This document shows positions 1 to 6,895 of a stretch of DNA of 11,790 nt, piece by piece. The position numbers were made by a program, and so were the translations under genes. This DNA is from Proteobacteria bacterium UBA7447 (GTDB taxonomy: Bacteria; Pseudomonadota; Gammaproteobacteria; Arenicellales; UBA868): assembly GCA_002477475.1 (NCBI GenBank), contig DLPX01000035.1, forward strand, positions 24,648-36,437, given 5' to 3'. The notes beneath the pieces are model-generated. The model had not been told where the DNA came from. It ran no database searches and saw only the letters and a program-made list of their open reading frames with translations. Each line of letters opens with the position of its first letter. Position 1 is the stretch's first letter.

Positions 1-605
1 TCCACGACGCTGGCCAGGATGATCAGCAGGTAGAGCGTTGGCAATCCGGACCAGACTTCAATAAAGCGTTGGCCCAAAAGATCGGTCCAGCCGCCGAAGT
101 ATCCCTGCACCGCGCCGGCGGCCACACCGATCACGGCGCTGATCAGGGTCAGGGTGAAACCGAACAGCACTGAAATCCGAAAACCGTATATGGCCCGGGC
201 GAGAACATCCCGGGCCTGATCGTCAGTGCCTAGCCAGTGCTGATGATCAGGCGGGGCAGGGGCAGGCACGGGAAGATCCCAGGCTACGGTTTGATGGTGA
301 TATCGGATGGGCGGCCAGAGCATCCAGCCTTGCGCATCAATGAGTTCTGCGAGAAACGGATTGCGGTAATCCGCCTCGGTCAGGAAATCACCGCCGAAGG
401 TAGTCTCGGGATAAGCCTTAAAGATGGGCATATAGACCTCGCCCCGGTAGATCACGACAAAGGGCTTGTCGTTGGCGACAAATTCAGCAAAAAGGGACAC
501 GATGAACAGAATCAGGAAAATCCACATCGACCACCATCCGCGGCGGTTGGCGCGGAAGTTATGCACCCGTCGTCGTGTCAGGGGGCTGAGTCTTGGGCTG
601 TCCAT
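1..605 (-). CDS. yejE: YejE, inner-membrane permease of a peptide-type ABC importer (partial)
   Basis: The first 201 residues are present; the rest lies beyond the left edge. YejE is the second permease of the YejABEF importer, which in E. coli takes up microcin C and peptides through the inner membrane. The N-terminus (RRGWWSMWIFLILF, about residues 21-34) is a charged segment leading into the first membrane helix and closely resembles E. coli YejE. It is followed by ANDKP, a periplasmic stretch with FGGDFLTEADY, then WLGTDDQARDVLARAIYG and RISVLFGFTLTLISAVIGV, the start of the DppC/OppC-type permease domain. RFIEVWSGLPTLYL near the end is also YejE-like. The cytoplasmic EAA loop that contacts the ATPase is outside the window. 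The ATG directly follows the TAA stop of yejB with no gap, and there is no good Shine-Dalgarno, so translation is probably coupled. The family assignment is firm; the substrate is inferred from the family. Confidence 0.95.
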   Translation of the reverse strand, partial: MDSPRLSPLTRRRVHNFRANRRGWWSMWIFLILFIVSLFAEFVANDKPFVVIYRGEVYMPIFKAYPETTFGGDFLTEADYRNPFLAELIDAQGWMLWPPIRYHHQTVAWDLPVPAPAPPDHQHWLGTDDQARDVLARAIYGFRISVLFGFTLTLISAVIGVAAGAVQGYFGGWTDLLGQRFIEVWSGLPTLYLLIILASVV

Positions 606-1706
606 TTAGGTGTCACGGTTTTCAAAATCGATTCTCGGATCAACGAGGGTATAGGTCAGGTCCCCGATGAGGCTCATCACAAGCCCCAGCAGCGAGAAAA
701 AAAAGAGTGTGCCGAACATCACCGGATAGTCCCGGGCAAAAGCCGCCTCGAAGCCGAGCAGGCCAAGCCCGTCCAGAGAGAAAATGATCTCAATGAGCAG
801 TGACCCGGTAAAGAGGATTCCGATGAACGCACTGGGAAAGCCGGCGATCACGATGAGCATGGCATTGCGGAATATGTGACCGTACAGTACCCGGCGCTCA
901 CTCAAGCCCTTTGCCCGTGCAGTAAGCACATACTGTTGATTGATCTGGTCAAGAAAAGAGTTTTTGGTCAGCATCGTCAGTGCGGCGAACCCGCCTATGG
1001 CCATGGACAGCACGGGCAGGGCGATATGCCAGAAGTAATCCAGAATGCGTGACGGCCAGGACAGCATTTCCCAGTTCTCTGAGGTGAGCCCCGCCAGAGG
1101 AAACCAGTCGAGATAACTGCCTCCGGCAAACACCACCAGCAGGAAGACCGCAAAGAGAAAACTGGGAATGGCAGTGCCGATCACTACCAGTACGCTGGTC
1201 CAGACATCGAAGCGGGTCCCGTCGCGAACCGCCTTGGCGATGCCGAGCGGGATTGAGATGAGGTACACCAGCAGGGTAGTCCAAATGCCGAGTGAAATTG
1301 ACACCGGCATCTTGTCGAGCACCAGGTCCACGACCGAGCGGTCACGGTAAAAACTTTCACCAAAGTCAAACATCAGGTATTGCTTCATCATGGTGAAGAA
1401 GCGCTCGGGCAAAGGCTTGTCGAAGCCAAAACGGACCTCAAGTTCGGCAATGAAATCCGGGTCAAGACCCTGCGCACCGCGATATTTTCCGCTGAAGGCG
1501 TCACTGCTGCCCGCACTTGAAAGGGTTTCACTGGCGCCGGTGCGCGTGACTCGCTCGGTGATGTCGGCACCAACGCCCGTGAGTTGCGAAATGATCTGTT
1601 CCACCGGCCCGCCTGGGGCCACCTGGATGATCACGAAATTGATCACCATGATCGCGAACAGCGTGGGAATCATCAGCAGCAGTCTGCGGACGAGGTAGGC
1701 GCTCAT
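606..1706 (-). CDS. yejB: YejB, inner-membrane permease of a peptide-type ABC importer
   Basis: This is the first permease of the Yej peptide/microcin C-type importer, of the DppB/OppB family. From the ATG at 1706 the product is 366 residues, close to E. coli YejB. It starts MSAYLVRRLLLMIPTLFAIM, the usual N-terminal signal-anchor helix, followed by INFVIIQVAPGGPVEQI (residues 22-38). A periplasmic insert includes YRGAQGLDP and RFGFDKPLPERFF. Several membrane helices follow, and the EAA-type cytoplasmic loop is ARAKGLSERRVLYGHIFRNA (263-282). The C-terminus TYTLVDPRIDF is characteristic. An in-frame ATG at 1769 would add 21 residues (rich in Pro, His and Asn) inside yejA; it is unlikely because homologues begin at M-x-AYL. 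The chosen start is 22 bases after the yejA stop and has no recognisable Shine-Dalgarno (the leader reads CACCTCACCC), so expression probably depends on coupling to yejA. Confidence 0.95.
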   Translation of the reverse strand: MSAYLVRRLLLMIPTLFAIMVINFVIIQVAPGGPVEQIISQLTGVGADITERVTRTGASETLSSAGSSDAFSGKYRGAQGLDPDFIAELEVRFGFDKPLPERFFTMMKQYLMFDFGESFYRDRSVVDLVLDKMPVSISLGIWTTLLVYLISIPLGIAKAVRDGTRFDVWTSVLVVIGTAIPSFLFAVFLLVVFAGGSYLDWFPLAGLTSENWEMLSWPSRILDYFWHIALPVLSMAIGGFAALTMLTKNSFLDQINQQYVLTARAKGLSERRVLYGHIFRNAMLIVIAGFPSAFIGILFTGSLLIEIIFSLDGLGLLGFEAAFARDYPVMFGTLFFFSLLGLVMSLIGDLTYTLVDPRIDFENRDT

Positions 1707-1728
1707 GATCGTGTGAGGGTGAGGTGGG

Positions 1729-3540
1729 CTATTGGCGTTCTTTTTCGAGAGCACTGGCGCGCTCTGCATCGAACCACCAACGATCCGTCATGACGCCCGT
1801 ACGTACCGGGGTTTCCGGCCTTCCAAACTTGTCCCAGTAAAGGATTCGGTCGGCCCGGATGTGCCAGTGGGGAACTACATAATGACCCCATGACAGCACC
1901 CGATCCAGCGCGCGGGTCCGCTGGTTGAGTTGTTCTCGGGAGTCTGAGCGCAGCATCAGGCCGATGAGCTCATCCACGACCGGATCACGCACCCCCGCAA
2001 GATTTCGGCTGCCTGCCGAGTCCGCTGCTGCCTGGCTCCAGTATTCGTACTGTTCGTTGCCGGGCGTTTCGCTTTGACCCCAGACCCACACCATCATGTC
2101 AAAGTCGAACTGGCGAAAGCGGTTGATATACTGATTCTCGTCCACCAGCCGTACCTTGGCTTCGATCCCCAGCCGCTTCAGGTTGCGAACATAGGGCAGC
2201 ACAATGCGCTCAAAGGCGGGGCTGACAAGGAGGATCTCGAAGCGAAACGGCGCCCCGGTCTCCGCATCCACCAGTTGGAAATCCTGAACCGCCCATCCGG
2301 CGTCCTGGAGCAGGGCATTGGCCCGGCGCAGGTTTTCACGCAGCCAGCCGCTGCCGTCCGTCACGGGCGGGGCATAAGGTTCGCCGAAAACGGTCTCCGG
2401 CACTTGGCCGCGAAACGGTTCCAGTACGGCGAGTTCCTCCCCTTTGGGTTTGCCCAGGGCCGCAAGATCGGAATTCGAAAAATAGCTGCGGGTTCGGGTG
2501 TACTGACCGTTGAAGAGGTTACGGTTGGTCCATTCGAAGTCAAAAGCGAGCGCGAGTGCTTCACGCACCCGCGGGTCGGAGAACTGCTCGCGGCGGGTAT
2601 TCATGACGAAGGCCTGCATGCCGGTGGGCCTGCGGTTTGCTACCAGTTCTTTTTTCAGCCAGCCTTTGTCGACAACCGAGACGTTGTAGTCTTCTGCCCA
2701 GGCCTTCGCCTGATTCTCCAGTCGAAAATCAATGTCGCCGGCTTTGAGCGCCAGGCGGATCGGCGTTGCATCTCGGAAGAAGTCCGTCCGGATCGTCTGA
2801 AAATTCTGCATCCCCCGACGTACCGCGAGACCCAGGCCCCAGTAGTCTTCAACGCGCTCCCGGATCGTAAAGCGCCCCGCCTCAAATTCGCGGATCTGGT
2901 AGGGCCCGCTGCCCAGTGGGGGGTCCAGTGTCGTGGCGCCGAAGTCTCGGGTCGCCCAGTAGTGTTTAGGCAGGATCGGCAGTTGGCCTACGATGAGGGG
3001 CAACTCACGGTTATTTGATTCCCTGAAGGTAAACCGTACCCGTGCGGCATCCAGCGCTTCTGCCGACGAGACGGCGCTGTAATAAAACCGGTACTGAGGA
3101 TTACCCTGACTGACCAGGGTTTCAAAAGACCAGGCGACATCCTCGGCAGTGATGGGGGTCCCATCATGCCAGCGCGCTTGTGGGCGAAGATGAAAAATCA
3201 CCCAGGAACGATCGGGGGGCCATTCGATAGATTCGGCAATCAAGCCGTAACCGGTAAAAGGTTCGTCTGCACTCGTAACGAGCAGGGTTTCCACTGCGCC
3301 GGTACTGACCGCGTTGCCCTTGGGGATGAAGGGGTGAAAACTGTCAAAGCTCCCCTGGGAAGCAAGCCGTAGACTCCCCCCTTTTGGAGCGTCGGGATTA
3401 ACGTAATCAAAATGACGAAAGCCAGCGGGGTAGCGCGGGGTCTCGGAGTCGAACATGGAAATGGCATGAGCGCGCAGGACCTCTGCGGCCAGGGCCGGCA
3501 GGGGACTAAGGACGAGCCAAATCAGCAGGAGCCATCTCAT
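1729..3540 (-). CDS. yejA: YejA, periplasmic substrate-binding protein of the Yej ABC importer
   Basis: The 603-residue product (E. coli YejA is about the same length) is a family 5 extracellular solute-binding protein (SBP_bac_5), which captures peptide-like ligands in the periplasm for YejB/YejE/YejF. The N-terminus MRWLLLIWLVLSPLPALAAE is a Sec signal peptide with a likely cleavage after ALA (residue 18). No lipobox cysteine is present, so the protein should be soluble in the periplasm. The mature part begins with RAHAISMFDSETPRY and HFDYVNPDAPKGGSLRLAS (43-61), typical of YejA. The family signature WHDGTPITAEDVAWSFE lies at about 124-140. Later blocks include TGMQAFVMNTRREQFSDPRV and VWVWGQSETPGNEQYEYW. 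It heads the yejA-yejB-yejE unit, and the order matches E. coli. No ATPase gene is in the window. The ligand cannot be read from the sequence. Confidence 0.95.
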   Translation of the reverse strand: MRWLLLIWLVLSPLPALAAEVLRAHAISMFDSETPRYPAGFRHFDYVNPDAPKGGSLRLASQGSFDSFHPFIPKGNAVSTGAVETLLVTSADEPFTGYGLIAESIEWPPDRSWVIFHLRPQARWHDGTPITAEDVAWSFETLVSQGNPQYRFYYSAVSSAEALDAARVRFTFRESNNRELPLIVGQLPILPKHYWATRDFGATTLDPPLGSGPYQIREFEAGRFTIRERVEDYWGLGLAVRRGMQNFQTIRTDFFRDATPIRLALKAGDIDFRLENQAKAWAEDYNVSVVDKGWLKKELVANRRPTGMQAFVMNTRREQFSDPRVREALALAFDFEWTNRNLFNGQYTRTRSYFSNSDLAALGKPKGEELAVLEPFRGQVPETVFGEPYAPPVTDGSGWLRENLRRANALLQDAGWAVQDFQLVDAETGAPFRFEILLVSPAFERIVLPYVRNLKRLGIEAKVRLVDENQYINRFRQFDFDMMVWVWGQSETPGNEQYEYWSQAAADSAGSRNLAGVRDPVVDELIGLMLRSDSREQLNQRTRALDRVLSWGHYVVPHWHIRADRILYWDKFGRPETPVRTGVMTDRWWFDAERASALEKERQ

Positions 3541-3549
3541 GGTGGGCTC

Positions 3550-3555
3550 ATTATA
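3550..3555 (-). promoter_or_regulatory. Candidate -10 element (TATAAT) for yejABE
   Basis: On the minus strand a perfect TATAAT lies just 9 bases before the yejA start codon. I see no matching -35 hexamer at 16-18 bases and no TGn extension. A start about 7 bases downstream would leave a leader of only a few bases, without a Shine-Dalgarno, so the message would be almost leaderless. The alternative is a chance match, with the true promoter further upstream inside the start of mutY. Confidence 0.35.
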
Positions 3556-3578
3556 TCTTTGGGTATTGCTGTGCTTTC

Positions 3579-4712
3579 ATGGGATCTGATTCGATGGGGA
3601 TGAGGCGATCACCTGTCGGCAGCGCGGCACGATCACCCGATTCGATTCGTCACTTTAACCGGACCGTATTGCGCTGGTTCCGCCAGCACGGCCGTCACGA
3701 CCTTCCCTGGCAGGTTAAAGGCGATCCTTATCGGGTATGGGTTTCAGAAATCATGCTGCAGCAAACTCAGGTCACAACCGTCATTCCATTTTATGAGCGC
3801 TTTATTCGCCGCTTTCCCGATGTGGTGACGTTAGCGAGAGCCAGGGTTGATACGGTGTTGAGTTACTGGACGGGATTGGGGTACTACGCCCGGGCCCGTA
3901 ACCTGCATCGCGCATCCAGGATCATTCTGCAGGAATATGACGGTGTGTTCCCGGATGAGTTTGAGAGTGTCTTGTCTTTGCCGGGGATCGGTAGATCTAC
4001 TGCCGGGGCCATACTGAGTCTTGCCAGTGATCAACGCCATCCGATCCTGGATGGCAATGTCCGGCGGGTGTTGGCAAGGTACTTCGCAGTGGCGGGAGAG
4101 ATCTCGCGCGGGGAGACTGAAGCGGCTTTGTGGCAGCACGCCGAGGCGGTCCTGCCCAAGAGTGACGCACTGGCTGCACCGTTTAATCAGGCGATGATGG
4201 ATCTGGGTGCACTGGTGTGCACTCGCGCTAAACCGCAATGCGGGGTGTGCCCCCTCGTTGGGAATTGCCAGGCCTTTGCATTGGGCACGCCGAGGGCCTT
4301 CCCTATCCGCAGTAGGAAGCGGGTTCGTCCTACCCGAGAGGTGACCTTCATCATTTTGAGGGATTCAAGCGGACGGGTGTTGCTTGAACGCCGGCCTGCT
4401 TCAGGTATCTGGGGAGGCCTCTGGGGGTTTCCTGAGTGCTCGTCGGATGAAACGCCGGTGCAATGGTGTCGGCGCAGGTTCCATATCCGGGCAATCGGGT
4501 CTAAGGCATTGCCCGTGATACATCACGCTTTTACCCATTATGTCTTAAAGATCCATCCGAAGCCTTTGCGGGTGAGTGATGCCGCGGGCGCTAAAATCGC
4601 AAGTAAGGATCGCGTGTGGATCTCTCCCGGCGCGCCCGGAAGACGGGGTCTGGCTGCCCCTGTGAAGCAATTGCTGGAACAACTGGATAAAAGGGACAAG
4701 AAAGATGAGTGA
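3579..4712 (+). CDS. mutY: MutY, A/G-specific adenine DNA glycosylase
   Basis: This base-excision repair enzyme removes adenine mispaired with 8-oxoguanine. The product has up to 377 residues. The catalytic glutamate sits in SEIMLQQTQV (E57). The helix-hairpin-helix is LPGIGRSTAGAI (134-145), and the catalytic aspartate is in ILDGNVRRVLAR (D158). The iron-sulfur cluster ligands C214, C221, C224 and C230 have the canonical C-x6-C-x2-C-x5-C spacing. A C-terminal NUDIX-like domain that recognises 8-oxoG follows (RRPASGIWGGLWGFPE, 271-286), ending in GLAAPVKQLLEQL. The usual FSH loop reads FTH (318-320). The start is uncertain: ATG codons at 3579, 3594 and 3600 are in frame, none has a strong Shine-Dalgarno, and conserved sequence begins only near residue 23. 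The gene is divergent from yejA, with a 38-base gap, and overlaps yggX by 8 bases. Confidence 0.96.
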   Translation: MGSDSMGMRRSPVGSAARSPDSIRHFNRTVLRWFRQHGRHDLPWQVKGDPYRVWVSEIMLQQTQVTTVIPFYERFIRRFPDVVTLARARVDTVLSYWTGLGYYARARNLHRASRIILQEYDGVFPDEFESVLSLPGIGRSTAGAILSLASDQRHPILDGNVRRVLARYFAVAGEISRGETEAALWQHAEAVLPKSDALAAPFNQAMMDLGALVCTRAKPQCGVCPLVGNCQAFALGTPRAFPIRSRKRVRPTREVTFIILRDSSGRVLLERRPASGIWGGLWGFPECSSDETPVQWCRRRFHIRAIGSKALPVIHHAFTHYVLKIHPKPLRVSDAAGAKIASKDRVWISPGAPGRRGLAAPVKQLLEQLDKRDKKDE

Positions 4713-4980
4713 TGAAATTCAATGTGTGGTGCTGAATCGCCCGGCCGAGCCGATGGCCAGTGCGCCCTGGCCCGGGGAGCTTGGTCAGCGTATTCTGCGA
4801 GAGGTCTCCAAAGAAGGCTGGCAACAGTGGTTGTCGCGGCAGACCATGCTGATCAACGAGCAGCGCTTAAGTCCGATCAACCCGGAGCACCGCGCTTACC
4901 TCGAAGCGCAGATGACTGCGTTTCTGTTTGGTGATGGCGGTGATGAGCCAGAGGGTTGGGTAGCCCCCGAAGAAGGCTAG
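4705..4980 (+). CDS. yggX: YggX-type Fe(2+)-trafficking / oxidative damage protection protein
   Basis: This is a 91-residue cytoplasmic protein of the YggX family. In enterobacteria YggX protects iron-sulfur enzymes against oxidants and influences labile iron. The conserved N-terminal cysteine is present (IQC, C7). The core PGELGQRI (23-30), EVSKEGWQQWLSRQTMLINE and NPEHRAYLEAQMTAFLFG matches the family along its length. The acidic tail after residue 76 (GDEPEGWVAPEEG) is variable in relatives. The ATG overlaps the end of mutY by 8 bases in a different frame. An AAGGGA sequence 8 bases upstream, inside mutY, is a reasonable Shine-Dalgarno. The mutY-yggX pairing is common in gammaproteobacteria and makes sense: MutY is itself a 4Fe-4S enzyme acting on oxidative DNA damage. 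Co-transcription is likely. Confidence 0.95.
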   Translation: MSDEIQCVVLNRPAEPMASAPWPGELGQRILREVSKEGWQQWLSRQTMLINEQRLSPINPEHRAYLEAQMTAFLFGDGGDEPEGWVAPEEG

Positions 4981-4992
4981 AGCTGGAAAAGT

Positions 4993-5001
4993 TGCTATAC
5001 T
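4993..5001 (+). promoter_or_regulatory. Candidate extended -10 promoter for pckA (TGCTATACT)
   Basis: TGC followed by TATACT fits the extended -10 form TGnTATAAT with one mismatch. The -35 region is poor, which is tolerated by extended -10 promoters. A second possible -10, TTTAAT, lies at 5008-5013 with a weak TGGAAA upstream. The element is just past the yggX stop and points toward pckA. The call rests on motif similarity only. Confidence 0.4.
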
Positions 5002-5221
5002 GACGCCTTTAATGAAGCACTATCCCCGGCTGATTGCCCCCCCTGAATAAACGACAATGCCACTCGACCGCGTCAGTGCGGTTTGGGGTCCGGCATGAAC
5101 CGAACCCGCAATCGCGCTGTCCCGTCGAAAATACGGCGCCCCCCGGTCGACTGCCCGCCAGGCGCTGATAACCATAATATCTTGGCATCGTGACCAGGTT
5201 TGTAGCTGACGGGACCACGAC

Positions 5222-5228
5222 AAAGGAG
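5222..5228 (+). promoter_or_regulatory. Shine-Dalgarno of pckA (AAAGGAG)
   Basis: AAAGGAG sits 5 bases before the ATG at 5234 and is the best ribosome-binding site in the window. It fixes the pckA start. Confidence 0.85.
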
Positions 5229-5233
5229 TCATC

Positions 5234-6835
5234 ATGATCGAAGCCAAAGCCCACAGTGCTTATGGCCTTGAAAACCACGGCCTGCGCAACCCGAAGGCTG
5301 TCCACTGGAACCTGACCCAGGCTGCGCTCATTGAGCATGCCATCCGCAAAGGCGAGGGGTCTTTGACCCGTTTCGGCCCGCTAGTCGTCAACACCGGACA
5401 ACATACGGGCCGTTCTGCCAATGACAAGTTTGTCGTTCGGGACGAAACCACCGAGAACGAGATCTGGTGGGGCAAAGTAAATGTGCCTTACAGCCCCGAA
5501 CACTTCGATGCACTTTTTGCGCGAATGTCGGACTATCTTGAAGGCAAAGAATGGTACGTGCAGGATTGTTTCGCGGGTGCGGACCCTGATCGGCGTCTGC
5601 CGGTTCGCATCATCAACGAACTCGCTTGGCACAGCGCCTTTGCGCGCAACATGTTTATTGTTGGGTCAGACGAGGAGCAGGCTCGCCATGAGCCAGGCTT
5701 TACTGTAATCAATGCGCCCGGCTTCTCTGCGGATCCTGCGGTGGACGGGACCAACTCACCGACCTTCATTATCGTCAACTTTTCCAAAAAGCTCGTCATT
5801 ATTGGCGGTACGAGTTACGCGGGGGAGACCAAAAAGTCGATCTTTAGCGTCATGAATTACCTGCTGCCCCGTCAGGGCGTGCTATCGATGCATGCCTCGG
5901 CCAACATCGGAGACGATGGCAGCACGGCGGTGTTCTTCGGCCTGTCGGGTACGGGCAAGACGACGCTGTCGGCTGATGCATCGCGGACACTCATCGGCGA
6001 TGACGAGCTCGGCTGGAATGAGAACGGCATCTTCAATTTCGAGGGGGGTTGCTACGCCAAAGTGATCAAACTGTCTGCTGAGCAGGAGCCGGAAATCTTC
6101 CAGACCACACGCACCTTCGGTACGATTCTGGAGAATGTGGTGCTGGACGAATCAGCCCGCGCCATCGATCTGGATGATGGTTCGCTGACAGAAAATACCC
6201 GCGCATCCTATCCCATTTCCCAGATACCGAATGCCTCCGAGACCGGCCGAGGCGGTCAGCCGAAAAACATCGTCTTTTTGACCTGTGATGCATTTGGTGT
6301 GTTGCCGCCGGTAGCCAAACTGTCTGCCGCTCAGGCCATGTACCACTTTATCAATGGCTATACCGCAAAAGTGGCTGGCACGGAAAAAGGCGTTACCGAG
6401 CCCTCACCGACGTTCAGCCCCTGTTTTGGCGGACCTTTCCTGCCCTTGCATCCGCGGCAGTACGCAAAACTCCTCGGGAAAAACATCGAAACCCGTGGGG
6501 TGAAAGTCTGGTTTATCAATACCGGATGGACCGGCGGTGCCTACGGCACGGGTCAACGCATGGCTATTCACCATACCCGCGCGATCGTCAACGCCGCGCT
6601 CGACGGAAAGCTCGATGATGCGGCGACCGAGACGGATCCGATTTTCGGACTCGAGGTGCCGACCGAATGCCCCGGCGTTCCGGCTGACGTGCTGAATCCG
6701 CGAAATACCTGGACGGATGCCGAGGCCTATGATGCCCAGGCCAGGAAACTCGCCGGACTCTTTCAGGAGAACTTTGCCAAGTACGCCGAAGATCTGCCGG
6801 ATGCCGTGAAGGCTGCTGGACCACTCGGAGCCTGA
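5234..6835 (+). CDS. pckA: Phosphoenolpyruvate carboxykinase (ATP)
   Basis: The enzyme converts oxaloacetate plus ATP to phosphoenolpyruvate, CO2 and ADP, the entry step of gluconeogenesis from TCA intermediates, in the cytoplasm. The 533-residue product matches the bacterial ATP-dependent class in length and motifs. These are the substrate arginine in HTGRSANDKFVVRD (R60), YAGETKKSIF (195-204, metal/substrate lysines), MHASANIG (H220), and the P-loop GLSGTGKTT (236-244, K242). The metal-binding GDDE is at 255-258, followed by NFEGGCYAK (268-276), ENTRASYPI (R323) and GVTEPSPTFSPCFGGPF. The motif usually read GDDEHGW is GDDELGW here, with the acidic residues kept. The start is supported by an excellent Shine-Dalgarno. 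The next gene, pgi, begins 60 bases after the stop on the same strand, and no terminator is visible between them, so read-through into pgi is plausible. Confidence 0.97.
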   Translation: MIEAKAHSAYGLENHGLRNPKAVHWNLTQAALIEHAIRKGEGSLTRFGPLVVNTGQHTGRSANDKFVVRDETTENEIWWGKVNVPYSPEHFDALFARMSDYLEGKEWYVQDCFAGADPDRRLPVRIINELAWHSAFARNMFIVGSDEEQARHEPGFTVINAPGFSADPAVDGTNSPTFIIVNFSKKLVIIGGTSYAGETKKSIFSVMNYLLPRQGVLSMHASANIGDDGSTAVFFGLSGTGKTTLSADASRTLIGDDELGWNENGIFNFEGGCYAKVIKLSAEQEPEIFQTTRTFGTILENVVLDESARAIDLDDGSLTENTRASYPISQIPNASETGRGGQPKNIVFLTCDAFGVLPPVAKLSAAQAMYHFINGYTAKVAGTEKGVTEPSPTFSPCFGGPFLPLHPRQYAKLLGKNIETRGVKVWFINTGWTGGAYGTGQRMAIHHTRAIVNAALDGKLDDAATETDPIFGLEVPTECPGVPADVLNPRNTWTDAEAYDAQARKLAGLFQENFAKYAEDLPDAVKAAGPLGA

Positions 6836-6895
6836 CCGGATGCGAGCGATGTCATCGAAATCGTCAGGTAACGTGATCGAGCCGTCGGGGTTGCA

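Larger units (their letters stand above)
4981..5233 (+). other. 253-base gap between yggX and pckA: probable pckA promoter and leader
   Basis: There is no credible gene here. The gap holds a candidate extended -10 promoter near its left end and the pckA Shine-Dalgarno at its right end. Between them lie a run of seven C (5037-5043), a run of six C (5139-5144) and only weak, short inverted repeats, such as TCGTG (5188-5192) with CACGA (5216-5220) just before the Shine-Dalgarno. No rho-independent terminator for mutY-yggX is visible. I recognise no known riboswitch. If the promoter call is right, pckA carries a leader of over 200 bases. Confidence 0.5.

Noticed and set aside
237..803. A 188-codon plus-strand open frame across yejE and yejB
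   Set aside because: It spans the junction of two conserved minus-strand genes, and its product is low-complexity and unrecognised.
2074..3018. A 314-codon open frame on the plus strand, antisense to yejA
   Set aside because: It has no recognisable family and lies entirely within yejA, whose protein is clearly conserved. Such frames are expected opposite GC-rich genes.
1723..3548. The 8-base string GGTGGGCT before both yejA and yejB starts as a shared control element
   Set aside because: It is short and GC-rich, sits at different distances from the two ATG codons, and is probably coincidental.
4999..5077. Inverted repeat ACTGACGC / GCGTCAGT in the pckA leader
   Set aside because: An 8-base match with a 63-base loop is likely to occur by chance in a gap of this size.
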